NCBI GenBank assembly: GCA_035691285.1
Contig: DASSJI010000019.1
Location: 1-47,860 of the forward strand
Origin: DATFEN01 sp035691285
Lineage (GTDB): Bacteria > Acidobacteriota > Vicinamibacteria > Fen-336
Direction: 5' to 3'
Length of the DNA: 47,860 bases
This document shows positions 1 through 7,252 of the stretch, one piece after another. A program made the position numbers and the translations under genes. The first letter of the stretch is position 1. Every line of letters begins with the position of its first letter. The notes beneath the pieces were generated by a model. It saw nothing but the letters and a program-made list of their open reading frames with translations. It was not told the origin of the DNA and did not search any database.

Positions 1-1
1 C

Positions 2-515
<514 letters not shown>

Positions 516-559
516 GCGAAGGTGGCGTGCCGCGGGGGCCTATCAGCGTCGAACCTGGT

Positions 560-634
560 TGGTGGGCGGTGCAGGATTCGAACCTGCGACACCCGGCGTG
601 TAAGACCAGTGCTCTACCGCTGAGCTAACCGCCC
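560..634 (-). tRNA. tRNA-Val (TAC)
   Basis: On the minus strand the gene begins GGGCGGTTAGCTCAGCGG. The seven-base acceptor stem GGGCGGT pairs with ACCGCCC, the anticodon loop CTTACAC gives anticodon TAC, and the T arm contains GGTTCGAATCC. The discriminator is A and CCA is encoded at 560-562. It is the first gene behind the promoter at 648-677, with tRNA-Asp second. Confidence 0.97.
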
Positions 635-647
635 GGCGAGAAAGCGG

Positions 648-677
648 ATCTTAGTCGACCGCGGGCAAGTGTGTCAA
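648..677 (-). promoter_or_regulatory. Housekeeping sigma-factor promoter of the tRNA-Val/tRNA-Asp unit
   Basis: On the minus strand there is a perfect -35 box TTGACA (677-672), an 18-base spacer and a -10 box TAAGAT (653-648). Transcription would start near 641, seven bases before the mature tRNA-Val 5' end. It is among the strongest promoters visible in the window and lies just after the rhomboid stop codon. Confidence 0.8.
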
Positions 678-679
678 AC

Positions 680-1444
680 CTACCATCCCCGAACGCGGCG
701 GCGCCTGTAGCGCTCGTCGTCCGACCACCAGGTCTCCCGGGCCGACGGCCGCCGCGACTTCTGCGCGAAGAGCGACACGAACGCGAAGCCGGCGGCGAAG
801 CCGCCGATGTGGGCCCACCACGCGACGCCGCCGCCCTCGCTCGGCGCCGCCAGGCTCAGGAAGCCGGAGAAGAACTGCTGCACGAACCAGATCCCGAGGA
901 AGAACACCGCGGGGACCTGGACCAGGTCCGTGAAGATCCCCAGAGGGATCAGCATGACCACGCGCGCCGTCGGGTAGAGCGTGACGTAGGCCCCCAGCAC
1001 GCCGGCGATCGCACCGCTGGCGCCGATCGACGGAACCGCGGACCTCGGGTCCGCCCAGATGTGCGCGTAGGCCGCGGCCCAGCCGGTCAGCAGGTAGAAG
1101 ACGAGGTAGCGTCCGTGCCCCATGCGGTCCTCGACGTTGTCGCCGAAGATCCAGAGATACAGCATGTTCCCCAGAAAGTGCAGCCAGCCTCCGTGAAGGA
1201 ACATGCTCAGGAGGATGCGCAGGCCCAGGTCCGGCGAGAGCGTCGTCTCGACGATCTCCAGCGGTCCGAGCGCCCCGTCGTGCCCCGTGTAGAGCGCCGG
1301 GATCACGGCCGAGCGCATGAAGAACCGGGGCAAGCCCTCCCCCATCCCCAGCTCCGCCAGAAACAGGAGCGCGTTGATGGAGATCAGCGCGTAGTTCACG
1401 AAGGGGACGGTGCGGGACGGGACGTCGTCGCGGAGCGGGATCAT
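680..1444 (-). CDS. Rhomboid-family intramembrane serine protease
   Basis: This 254-residue polytopic membrane protein should cleave transmembrane substrates within the lipid bilayer. Rhomboid signatures are present in order: HGGWLHFLGN (84-93) on helix 2, GASG with the catalytic Ser143, and the catalytic His212 in AHIGGFAAG. About six hydrophobic segments are visible, and the C-terminal tail is short, basic and Trp/Arg-rich. I chose the ATG at 1444 because the protein then begins with the typical amphipathic MIPLRDDVPS before the first helix; upstream residues of the open frame are Arg/Pro-rich and overlap the preceding gene. It follows the nucleotidyltransferase gene after 22 bases on the same strand, so the two are probably one transcript. 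The substrate is unknown. Confidence 0.9.
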   Translation of the reverse strand: MIPLRDDVPSRTVPFVNYALISINALLFLAELGMGEGLPRFFMRSAVIPALYTGHDGALGPLEIVETTLSPDLGLRILLSMFLHGGWLHFLGNMLYLWIFGDNVEDRMGHGRYLVFYLLTGWAAAYAHIWADPRSAVPSIGASGAIAGVLGAYVTLYPTARVVMLIPLGIFTDLVQVPAVFFLGIWFVQQFFSGFLSLAAPSEGGGVAWWAHIGGFAAGFAFVSLFAQKSRRPSARETWWSDDERYRRRRVRGW

Positions 1445-1466
1445 GAGCCGCTCATCGCCCGGCCGT

Positions 1467-2810
1467 TCAGCGATCCGCCGGCTCGACGGGCCGGCGCCGT
1501 CGGCGGCGGTGGCGCCGCCGACCCCGCGCGGAGGGAGGCGCGGGGACGGTCTCCGTCGGAGCGCCTGCGAAGGGGGGCGCAGGCACGTCGCCCAGGTCCA
1601 GGCTGCGCCAGTAGGCCGCGAGCTCCTGGCCCTCGAGCCCACCGTGGATCTCGAGCCAGCGCACCGAATCGTCGAAGTACGGCCGAGAGGCGAGCGTGTG
1701 CCTCACGCCGGGCGAGCGGTGCACCTCGGCGAGGCGTCGCTGCGCGACGAGGATGAGGCGCAGCCGGTCGAGATCGCGCCGCGCGAAGGGCAGCGCCAGC
1801 GGCGGGGGCGGGCCGGGGGCCAGCGGCTCCTCCGCCTCACCCAGGACGGCCAACTCTCCCGCCACGTCGTCGGACGGGCCGGGCGCGGCGGCGCCGTCCT
1901 CGGGCGCCGACCTCGACGGCGCGGGCCGGCGCAGAGGCACACCGAGCGGCACGAGCAGCGTGCCGAGCAGGATCGGGTTGGTGAGCTGTTCGACCGTGGC
2001 CAGTCCCGCGTTGCGGTGCTCGTCGAGGCGGCCCAGGCTGCCGAGGAGCGGCGCGCCGTCCCGGGCGAGGGCGCGGTCGGCCTCCGGAAGCAGGTAGGCC
2101 AGGAGGCCATGGTCGTGGAGCGCCTGGAACGTCCGCCGTGACGCGCCCGCGCGCAGGATCTTGTAGAACTCGTCGAGGATCCGGGCCGAGCTCGACTTCA
2201 CGATCTCGCCGCGGAGGGCGCGCATGGCCTCGACGGTGTCGCGGTCGATGGTGAACTCGAGGCGCGCGGCCAGAGCGATGGCCCGCAGCATGCGCACCGG
2301 GTCCTCCCGAAAACGCACGGCGGGATCGCCGATGGTGCGGATCACGCGCGCGTCGAGGTCTTCGAGGCCGCCGACGTAGTCGATGACCGAGAAGGTCGCG
2401 ATGTCGTAGAAGAGCGCGTTCACCGTGAAGTCGCGCCGGAAGGCGTCCTCCTCGGGCGTGCCGAAGGCATTGTCGCGACGCACGAGGCCGTCGGCCTCGT
2501 CGGCCTCCGCCTGGCGCCTGAAGGTAGAGACCTCGATCACCTTGCGGCCGAAGCGCACGTGACACAGCCGGAAGCGCCTGCCGATGACGAAGCAGTTCCG
2601 GAACAGGCGCTTCACCTGCTGCGGGTTCGCGTCCGTGCCGATGTCGAAGTCCTTCGGCTTCCGCCCGAGGAGCAGGTCTCGCACGCCCCCGCCCACGAGG
2701 TAGGCCTTGAAGTCGTGGCTCTTCAGCCGGTAGAGGACCTTGAGGGCGTCCGGATCGATGCTCCGGCGAGACAGCGTGTGCTCGGAGCGCGGGAGTATGC
2801 GGGGGGCCAT
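1467..2810 (-). CDS. pcnB: Poly(A) polymerase / tRNA nucleotidyltransferase family protein (PcnB-type)
   Basis: This is a 447-residue class II nucleotidyltransferase, close to the usual PcnB length. The N-terminal head contains LVGGGVRDLLLG (38-49) and the metal-binding carboxylates in KPKDFDIGTD (51-60), followed by RRFRLCHVRFG and the RRDFTVNALFYD motif. PcnB-type enzymes add poly(A) tails to RNA and mark it for decay; close relatives add CCA to tRNA. The conserved RRFRLCHV region and the length favour PcnB. Both tRNAs in this window already encode CCA, so a CCA-adding role would be repair only. The C-terminal third is Pro/Arg-rich and ends in an Arg stretch, possibly for RNA binding. The ATG at 2810 is chosen because upstream codons run into the divergent acyltransferase gene. 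Confidence 0.85.
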   Translation of the reverse strand: MAPRILPRSEHTLSRRSIDPDALKVLYRLKSHDFKAYLVGGGVRDLLLGRKPKDFDIGTDANPQQVKRLFRNCFVIGRRFRLCHVRFGRKVIEVSTFRRQAEADEADGLVRRDNAFGTPEEDAFRRDFTVNALFYDIATFSVIDYVGGLEDLDARVIRTIGDPAVRFREDPVRMLRAIALAARLEFTIDRDTVEAMRALRGEIVKSSSARILDEFYKILRAGASRRTFQALHDHGLLAYLLPEADRALARDGAPLLGSLGRLDEHRNAGLATVEQLTNPILLGTLLVPLGVPLRRPAPSRSAPEDGAAAPGPSDDVAGELAVLGEAEEPLAPGPPPPLALPFARRDLDRLRLILVAQRRLAEVHRSPGVRHTLASRPYFDDSVRWLEIHGGLEGQELAAYWRSLDLGDVPAPPFAGAPTETVPAPPSARGRRRHRRRRRRPVEPADR

Positions 2811-2835
2811 GAGGAGCGCGGCGGAAACGAGCCGC

Positions 2836-2852
2836 GGTGCTAGTGTAGCACC
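2836..2852. repeat. Perfect 7-bp inverted repeat between divergent genes
   Basis: GGTGCTA-gtg-TAGCACC lies in the 45-base gap between the starts of the pcnB-like gene (2810) and the acyltransferase gene (2856). On the plus strand it contains the -10-like TAGTGT (2841-2846), nine bases before the ATG. On the minus strand it contains TACACT. It could be an operator covering two overlapping divergent promoters or simply a small hairpin. Confidence 0.45.
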
Positions 2853-2855
2853 CCG

Positions 2856-3926
2856 ATGCCGGCGGCTCCGGAAGCGACCCCTCGCGTTCCGAGCCGCGGC
2901 CGACTCGAGTACGTGGACTGGCTCCGCGGCTTCGCGGTGCTCCTCATGATGCAGACCCACGCCTACGACGCGTGGCTCGCACCGGAGGCGAAGCAGACCG
3001 TCTTCTTCAAGTGGAGCCGCCTGGCGGGAGGCTATCCGGCCCCGCTGTTCCTGTTCCTCGCCGGCCTGTCCCTCGCCCTCCTCGCGGAGGCGCGCTTCCG
3101 GAACGGGACGGCCGCGCCGGCGGTGCGGCGGGAGCTGGCGAGGCGCGGCCTCGAGGTGCTGGTCTGGGCCGCGCTCTTCCGCCTCTGGATGTTCACCACC
3201 GGCGGGTTCGCGAAGCCCGTCGATCTCCTGCGCGTCGACGTCCTCAACTGCATCGGGCTCTCGATGCTGCTCGTGGGTTCGCTGGCGCTGACGGCTCGCA
3301 GCCCACGGCGGCGCACGCTCCGCACGGCGCTGCTCGGAGCCCTGGTCGCGGTGCTCACGCCCCTGGCGTGGGACCTGCCGTCACCGTCCTGGATCCCCTT
3401 CTGGTTGCGCGGCTACTGGAGCGGACGCGCGCCGGGCGCGTTCTTCCCGCTGTTCCCGTGGGCGGGCTTCACCGCCGTCGGCGCAACGGTCGGCCTGCTG
3501 CTCGGACGGGCCCGGCAGCAGGGACGCGAGGCGGCCCTCGTGGCCGCATTGGCCTCGGGCGGCGCCGCCGCCATCCCCCTCGCGCTGCTCCTCGACCGCC
3601 TGCCCGACGTCTACCCGCGCTACGACTTCTGGTGGACGAGCCCCAACTACTTCCTGGTCAAGGTCGGCATCCTGCTGCTGGTCGTGGGCTTTGCCTATGC
3701 CTGGAGCCGGATGCCATGGGCCGCCATGCCGAGCCTGCTGCGTCAGCTCGGCCGCACGAGCCTCCTGGTGTACTGGGTGCACATCGAGATCGTCTACGGC
3801 GGCATCGTCGCGCGCGGCATCAGGGGCTCCTTGAGCGTCCTCGAGGCGAGCCTCGCCCTCGTCACGTTGACGGCGGCGATGCTGCTCGTCTCGCTGGCCC
3901 GGACTCGGAAGTGGCGCGCCACGTGA
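2856..3926 (+). CDS. HGSNAT-like membrane acyltransferase (DUF1624 / YeiB-like fold)
   Basis: This 356-residue protein has about ten hydrophobic segments. The start region RLEYVDWLRGFAVLLMMQTH is the hallmark of the heparan-alpha-glucosaminide N-acetyltransferase catalytic domain and DUF1624, where the His near the end of the first helix belongs to the active-site region. A late membrane motif, LLVYWVHIEIVYG, contains a second His typical of membrane acyltransferases. Relatives move an acetyl group across the membrane to a sugar; the acceptor here is unknown, possibly an envelope glycan. No Shine-Dalgarno is visible, but a -10-like TAGTGT lies nine bases upstream. Its 3' end overlaps the convergent gene by 65 bases. 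Confidence 0.8.
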   Translation: MPAAPEATPRVPSRGRLEYVDWLRGFAVLLMMQTHAYDAWLAPEAKQTVFFKWSRLAGGYPAPLFLFLAGLSLALLAEARFRNGTAAPAVRRELARRGLEVLVWAALFRLWMFTTGGFAKPVDLLRVDVLNCIGLSMLLVGSLALTARSPRRRTLRTALLGALVAVLTPLAWDLPSPSWIPFWLRGYWSGRAPGAFFPLFPWAGFTAVGATVGLLLGRARQQGREAALVAALASGGAAAIPLALLLDRLPDVYPRYDFWWTSPNYFLVKVGILLLVVGFAYAWSRMPWAAMPSLLRQLGRTSLLVYWVHIEIVYGGIVARGIRGSLSVLEASLALVTLTAAMLLVSLARTRKWRAT

Positions 3927-5379
3927 AGGCTTCGTCGGCCAGGAACGCCGCGCTCAACAGGTAGGCCAGCACCAGCGCCTGCGGCTCCTGGCCGCCGGCC
4001 GTGGTGATCAGCACGGGCAGCGGCAGGGCGCCGACCGCGACGCTCCCGACCACCAGCAGCGCGGGGCGGCATCGCCGCCGGAGCACGGCCAAGGCTGCGA
4101 GGGCCGGCAAGGGGATCAGGAGTACGGCGATCGGCAGCTCGACCTGGGCCGCGCCGAGGCCGAAGAAGTCGGCGGTCGCGACGTAGGTGTAGTACTTGTC
4201 CATGACGCCCTCGTTCGCGGTCGTGCTCGGCGCGAGGAACACGCCGTCGCGCGGCGTCCAGGGCGCGAGCTTCGCCTGGCTCAGGGCCCCTCCCAGCCGC
4301 CTCCAGAGGATCGCGGCGTACCAGAGCGGGTCCTGGCGGACGTGGCGGAGGACCTCGTCGCGAAAGAAGCTCTCGGAGCGCGTCGTCCACAGCTTCTCGC
4401 CTCCGGCGAGGCGCAGGGCTTCTCTCGCGGCGGCGTCGGACCAGGCATGGCCCTTTTCGCGATCGAAGTCGCCGAGGCCTTCCCAGAGCGGCTGCCACAC
4501 GTCGTTCTGCTGCGAGCGCTTCATCAGCGGGTAGGGCAGCAGGAACGCCGCCGCCAGCGCCGCAGCCAGGGTCGCCCGTCGCCGTCCGGCGGGCAGCACG
4601 CGCCGCGCGCCGACGACGATGGCGAGCAGGAAGGCCGGCAGCAGGAGCCCCACCGAGCTGCGGCACGCCGCCGCGCCCGCGAACGCCGCGGCCGCCAGGA
4701 GCGCGCGCGCGCCGAGCCCGCGCGCGGAGGGGTTCGGCCGCAGCGCAGCGTACGTCGCCAGCGGCACCGCGAGCGCCACGCCGATCAGGTAGAAACCGAC
4801 GGGATAGCGCGTGAGCGCGAGCGCCTCGACGAAGTAGCTCGACAGCCCCAGGAGCGCGACGAAGACCGCGCCCGCGATCGCGTATCCGGCGCGGCTCAGC
4901 TCCCACGCGGTCCAGGCCAGGACGGGGGCGCAGCACAGGGCGCCGAGCCACGCGATCAGGAACGGCGCGATCCCGCCCGTCGCCTGGAAGGCCAGACCCA
5001 GCAGGCGGCCTCGGCCGTGGTCGTCGTAGGGCTTGGGGACGGGCTCGAGCCGCTCGCGCAGGAAACCGCGCGCCGGCAGGGTGCGCCAGAACTGCCACGG
5101 CCGGATTCCTTCGGCTCGGACGCGAAGGACGACCCAGCGGCGACAGGCCTGGTCGGCGTCGAGGCCGTCGGCAGTGGAGTATCGCGGGGGCTCGGCCTCC
5201 GGCAGCGGGTGCCTTGCGTCGAGGTAGGTGTCGATGCCCACCGCGAGGTCGCTCCAGAGCCGCCGGTACGCTCCGAGCTGCGCCAGGTCGAGCTCGCGCG
5301 TGGCGGCTGCCGTCGCGAGCAGCAGCCAGGCGGCGCCCGCGAGGCCGATCCAGAGGCCGCGCCGCTCCGGCCCTCTCAC
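3862..5379 (-). CDS. Polytopic membrane protein, possibly glycosyltransferase-like; function unknown
   Basis: This 505-residue protein has a membrane anchor right at the N-terminus (GLWIGLAGAAWLLLATAAA), a periplasmic-looking loop of ~130 residues, then around nine further hydrophobic segments and a soluble loop near 300-400. The arrangement resembles GT-C-type or lipid-linked sugar-processing proteins, but I see no diagnostic motif. The GTG start at 5379 overlaps the preceding stop in a GTGA, which decides the start and indicates translational coupling. The 3' end overlaps the convergent acyltransferase gene by 65 bases, and the last ~17 residues (ESGPARRAASPPST) are low-complexity. Confidence 0.65.
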   Translation of the reverse strand: MRGPERRGLWIGLAGAAWLLLATAAATRELDLAQLGAYRRLWSDLAVGIDTYLDARHPLPEAEPPRYSTADGLDADQACRRWVVLRVRAEGIRPWQFWRTLPARGFLRERLEPVPKPYDDHGRGRLLGLAFQATGGIAPFLIAWLGALCCAPVLAWTAWELSRAGYAIAGAVFVALLGLSSYFVEALALTRYPVGFYLIGVALAVPLATYAALRPNPSARGLGARALLAAAAFAGAAACRSSVGLLLPAFLLAIVVGARRVLPAGRRRATLAAALAAAFLLPYPLMKRSQQNDVWQPLWEGLGDFDREKGHAWSDAAAREALRLAGGEKLWTTRSESFFRDEVLRHVRQDPLWYAAILWRRLGGALSQAKLAPWTPRDGVFLAPSTTANEGVMDKYYTYVATADFFGLGAAQVELPIAVLLIPLPALAALAVLRRRCRPALLVVGSVAVGALPLPVLITTAGGQEPQALVLAYLLSAAFLADEAFTWRATSESGPARRAASPPST

Positions 5380-5612
5380 TCGGCCGGCTCGATCCGTACC
5401 CGGCCGCCGTGCCGCGACGCCCGGAAGCGTCGGCCCTCGGGGAACAGGCCCGGGACACGGAAGGCCGGCAGCGGTCGGGAAGGGTCGCGCACATAGGCCT
5501 CTCCCTCGGCCCGCAGCGCGCCGATGAAGAGCAGCTCGCGCCACTTCAGCTCGGGGATGGAGAAGCCGCCGCCGTCGATGAGCACGTCGGCGAAGGGGGA
5601 GAGATCGTCCAC
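5376..5612 (-). CDS. Small hypothetical protein (78 aa)
   Basis: This short frame is squeezed between the RNA methyltransferase (stop 5615-5617) and the membrane protein (start 5379). It starts at GTG 5612 two bases after the upstream stop, with GAGGGGG about six bases before the start. The sequence VDDLSPFADVLIDGGGF and PELKWRELLFIGALR reads like a folded domain, ending in a basic segment and the acidic tail IEPAE. I do not recognise a family. Tight spacing on both sides supports it being translated; a role with the downstream membrane protein is only suggested by position. Confidence 0.55.
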   Translation of the reverse strand: MDDLSPFADVLIDGGGFSIPELKWRELLFIGALRAEGEAYVRDPSRPLPAFRVPGLFPEGRRFRASRHGGRVRIEPAE

Positions 5613-5614
5613 GC

Positions 5615-6304
5615 TCAGCCCCCTCGCATCTTGCGGGCCATGTGCTCGAGGAGCCGGACCTCCTTCGGCGTCAGGTCCGCACGCTCGAACAGGGCGCGCC
5701 ACTCGAGGAAGTAGCCGTCGGCGTTCGCCTCGGGCAGCGCCCGGCGCGCGAGCAGCCCGTCCCGGAGCAGGCCCAGCATGCGCTCCTTCTCGGCGTGGGT
5801 CGCCCGGCGCGTGCCCGCCACGGGTCGGCGGCCCGCGCGGAACACCTCGTAGGCGGCGACCATCACGGCGTGGGACAGGTTCATCGAAGGCTGAGCGGCG
5901 TGGCTCGGGATGCGCACGCGCCGCCCGCACCGGCTCAGCTCCTCGAGGGTGAGCCCCGAGACCTCCGGGCCGAAGACCAGAGCGGCGCGATCCTCCTCCG
6001 ACAGCGCCGCGACCTCGTGGGCGAGATCGCGGACGTCCGTTACCGCGACGCCCTTGTCGCGGCGGCCCGAGAAGGCCGCCGTGAACGTAGCGTCGGCGAG
6101 CGCCTCGTCGAGGACGCGGAACTCGCGCGCGCCTTCGAGGACCTCGTGCGCGCTCCACGCGGAGCGCCAGCACTCCACCGTACGCCAGTCGCCGGGCGCG
6201 ACGAGGTCGAGGCCCTCGAGCCCGGTGTTGCGGACGACGCGGGCGACAGCGCCGATGTTCTGGGGAGTCTCGGGACGGACCAGGACGACGCGAACGGCTA
6301 GGAT
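5615..6304 (-). CDS. TrmJ-like SpoU/TrmH RNA 2'-O-methyltransferase with a non-canonical start
   Basis: SPOUT-class methyltransferase acting on the ribose 2'-OH of RNA, most like TrmJ, which modifies position 32 of tRNA. All three SPOUT motifs are visible if the protein starts upstream of any ATG, GTG or TTG: motif 1 VRVVLVRPETPQNIGAVAR, motif 2 ALVFGPEVSGLTLEEL and motif 3 RIPSHAAQPSMNLSHAV. The frame is free of stops back to and past 6304. A GGAGG (6314-6310) sits four bases before an ATC codon at 6304, giving Ile-Leu-Ala-Val-Arg-Val and a normal 229-residue length. A CTG at 6283 is the other candidate. The first canonical start (GTG 6178) would remove motif 1. The gene overlaps the CBS gene's TAG by a few bases. 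Confidence 0.75.
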   Translation of the reverse strand: MLAVRVVLVRPETPQNIGAVARVVRNTGLEGLDLVAPGDWRTVECWRSAWSAHEVLEGAREFRVLDEALADATFTAAFSGRRDKGVAVTDVRDLAHEVAALSEEDRAALVFGPEVSGLTLEELSRCGRRVRIPSHAAQPSMNLSHAVMVAAYEVFRAGRRPVAGTRRATHAEKERMLGLLRDGLLARRALPEANADGYFLEWRALFERADLTPKEVRLLEHMARKMRGG

Positions 6305-6741
6305 GGCGCCTCCGGAGGCGTGTAGTGGATGTAGGCGTTCAGCCAGCGGATCTCCTCGTCCTTCTCCGTGAGGTCCACCTGGAGCAGGTCGCGGAGGGAG
6401 ACCATGCCGACGAGCTGACCGCCGTCCACCACGGGCAGGTGCCGGCAGCCCGCCTGCTTCATCTTGCGGACGCCGTCCTCGTGGGACTCCGTGATCTCGG
6501 CCACGATCAGCTCTTTCGTCATCACGTCTCCGACCTTCGTCGCGTCGGGATCCAGGCCCTTGGCCACGACCCGACCCATGATGTCGCGCTCCGAGAGCAC
6601 GCCGGCCAGGCGCGTCCCCTCGAGGACCGCAGCCGCCCCGACGCGCCTCTCGGTCATGTAGCGGGACGCCTCCCGCACCGTCTGCTCGCCGCGCAGGAAG
6701 AAGACCTCGCGCCCCTTCACCACCGCGCCGATGGTCTTCAT
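6298..6741 (-). CDS. CBS-domain pair protein
   Basis: This 147-residue protein consists almost wholly of two CBS motifs (roughly residues 8-62 and 72-128), with the usual VLEGTRLAGVLSERDIM and LPVVDGGQLVGMVSLRDLL segments. CBS pairs bind adenosyl ligands such as AMP, ATP or SAM and regulate partner proteins. There is no attached enzymatic domain, so a partner is needed. The ATG at 6741 overlaps the PilZ gene's stop in an ATGA, implying coupled expression. The C-terminus (EIRWLNAYIHYTPPEAPS) extends slightly beyond the second CBS motif. Confidence 0.9.
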   Translation of the reverse strand: MKTIGAVVKGREVFFLRGEQTVREASRYMTERRVGAAAVLEGTRLAGVLSERDIMGRVVAKGLDPDATKVGDVMTKELIVAEITESHEDGVRKMKQAGCRHLPVVDGGQLVGMVSLRDLLQVDLTEKDEEIRWLNAYIHYTPPEAPS

Positions 6742-7142
6742 GGCTCGCCTCCCAGGGCGCCGGCCGTGGGCCACGGTCGGGCGAAGCGCCGGCCCTTCGG
6801 GCCGCGCCGGCAATACGCGGCCAGGTAGTCGCGCAGCCGCCCGCGGTGCGCCTCCGCCATCTCTGCGAAGCGCACGCCGAAGCCGGCTGGGAAGCCGCGG
6901 GGCGGTCGGCCCGCGTCGTGGACCCAGGCCACGGCGCCCCGCGCCTCGACCGGGATCGCGTTGCCCGGCAGCCGGAAGCTGACCGCGACGCTGTCGCCCA
7001 CCGACGGCTTCTCGGCGCACTCCACGAACACGCCCTCCATGGCCAGGTCGATGAGGAACGCCGTGCTCGGGACGCCGCCGACCCTCACGGTGGCGCGCTG
7101 GACGAAGGGGATTCGCACCCTGTCGACGACCGCCTTGGACAT
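6738..7142 (-). CDS. PilZ domain protein (probable c-di-GMP receptor)
   Basis: This is a 134-residue single-domain protein. The N-terminus VDRVRIPFVQRATVR supplies the Arg-rich part of the c-di-GMP-binding motif, and FLIDLAMEGVFVE is the D-x-(S/A)-x-x-G part with Ala in place of the usual Ser. Beta-strands follow, ending in GFGVRFAEM and a basic tail. The relaxed first motif means binding should be tested rather than assumed. It begins a minus-strand run of PilZ, CBS pair and methyltransferase, and is divergent from an operon that contains a diguanylate cyclase, which fits a receptor role. Confidence 0.8.
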   Translation of the reverse strand: MSKAVVDRVRIPFVQRATVRVGGVPSTAFLIDLAMEGVFVECAEKPSVGDSVAVSFRLPGNAIPVEARGAVAWVHDAGRPPRGFPAGFGVRFAEMAEAHRGRLRDYLAAYCRRGPKGRRFARPWPTAGALGGEP

Positions 7143-7160
7143 CGCGACGACCTTCCGGCG

Positions 7161-7190
7161 ACGCTAGCAGAGCGGCGCGCGCGCTGTCAA
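7161..7190 (-). promoter_or_regulatory. Candidate promoter of the PilZ gene
   Basis: On the minus strand TTGACA (7190-7185) is followed after 18 bases by TAGCGT (7166-7161), a weaker -10. The start codon is at 7142. The -35 box is one arm of an inverted repeat shared with the divergent promoter at 7208. Confidence 0.45.
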
Positions 7191-7207
7191 CGCTCGCGGC
7201 GGTTTCG

Positions 7208-7236
7208 TTGACACCCCCAGGGGCCTGTGGTGGAAT
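7208..7236 (+). promoter_or_regulatory. Promoter of the FHA/IPT-NamZ-GGDEF operon
   Basis: A perfect TTGACA (7208-7213), 17-base spacer and TGGAAT (7231-7236) predict initiation near 7243, ten bases before the chosen GTG start at 7253. Because the TTG at 7208 is the -35 box, it is unlikely to be the translation start even though it is in frame. Confidence 0.65.
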
Positions 7237-7252
7237 CGCCGGCGGCTCTTCC

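Noticed and set aside
4342..5496. Long plus-strand open frames opposite the membrane-protein gene
   Set aside because: In very GC-rich DNA the complement of a real gene is often open. These frames have no domain and are dominated by Arg, Gly and Gln, whereas the minus-strand reading has clear membrane helices.
7208..7252. TTG 7208 as translation start of the FHA/IPT gene
   Set aside because: This TTG is the first half of a perfect TTGACA -35 box with a -10 at 17 bases, so it should not be in the mRNA; GTG 7253 is the first plausible start after the predicted transcription start.
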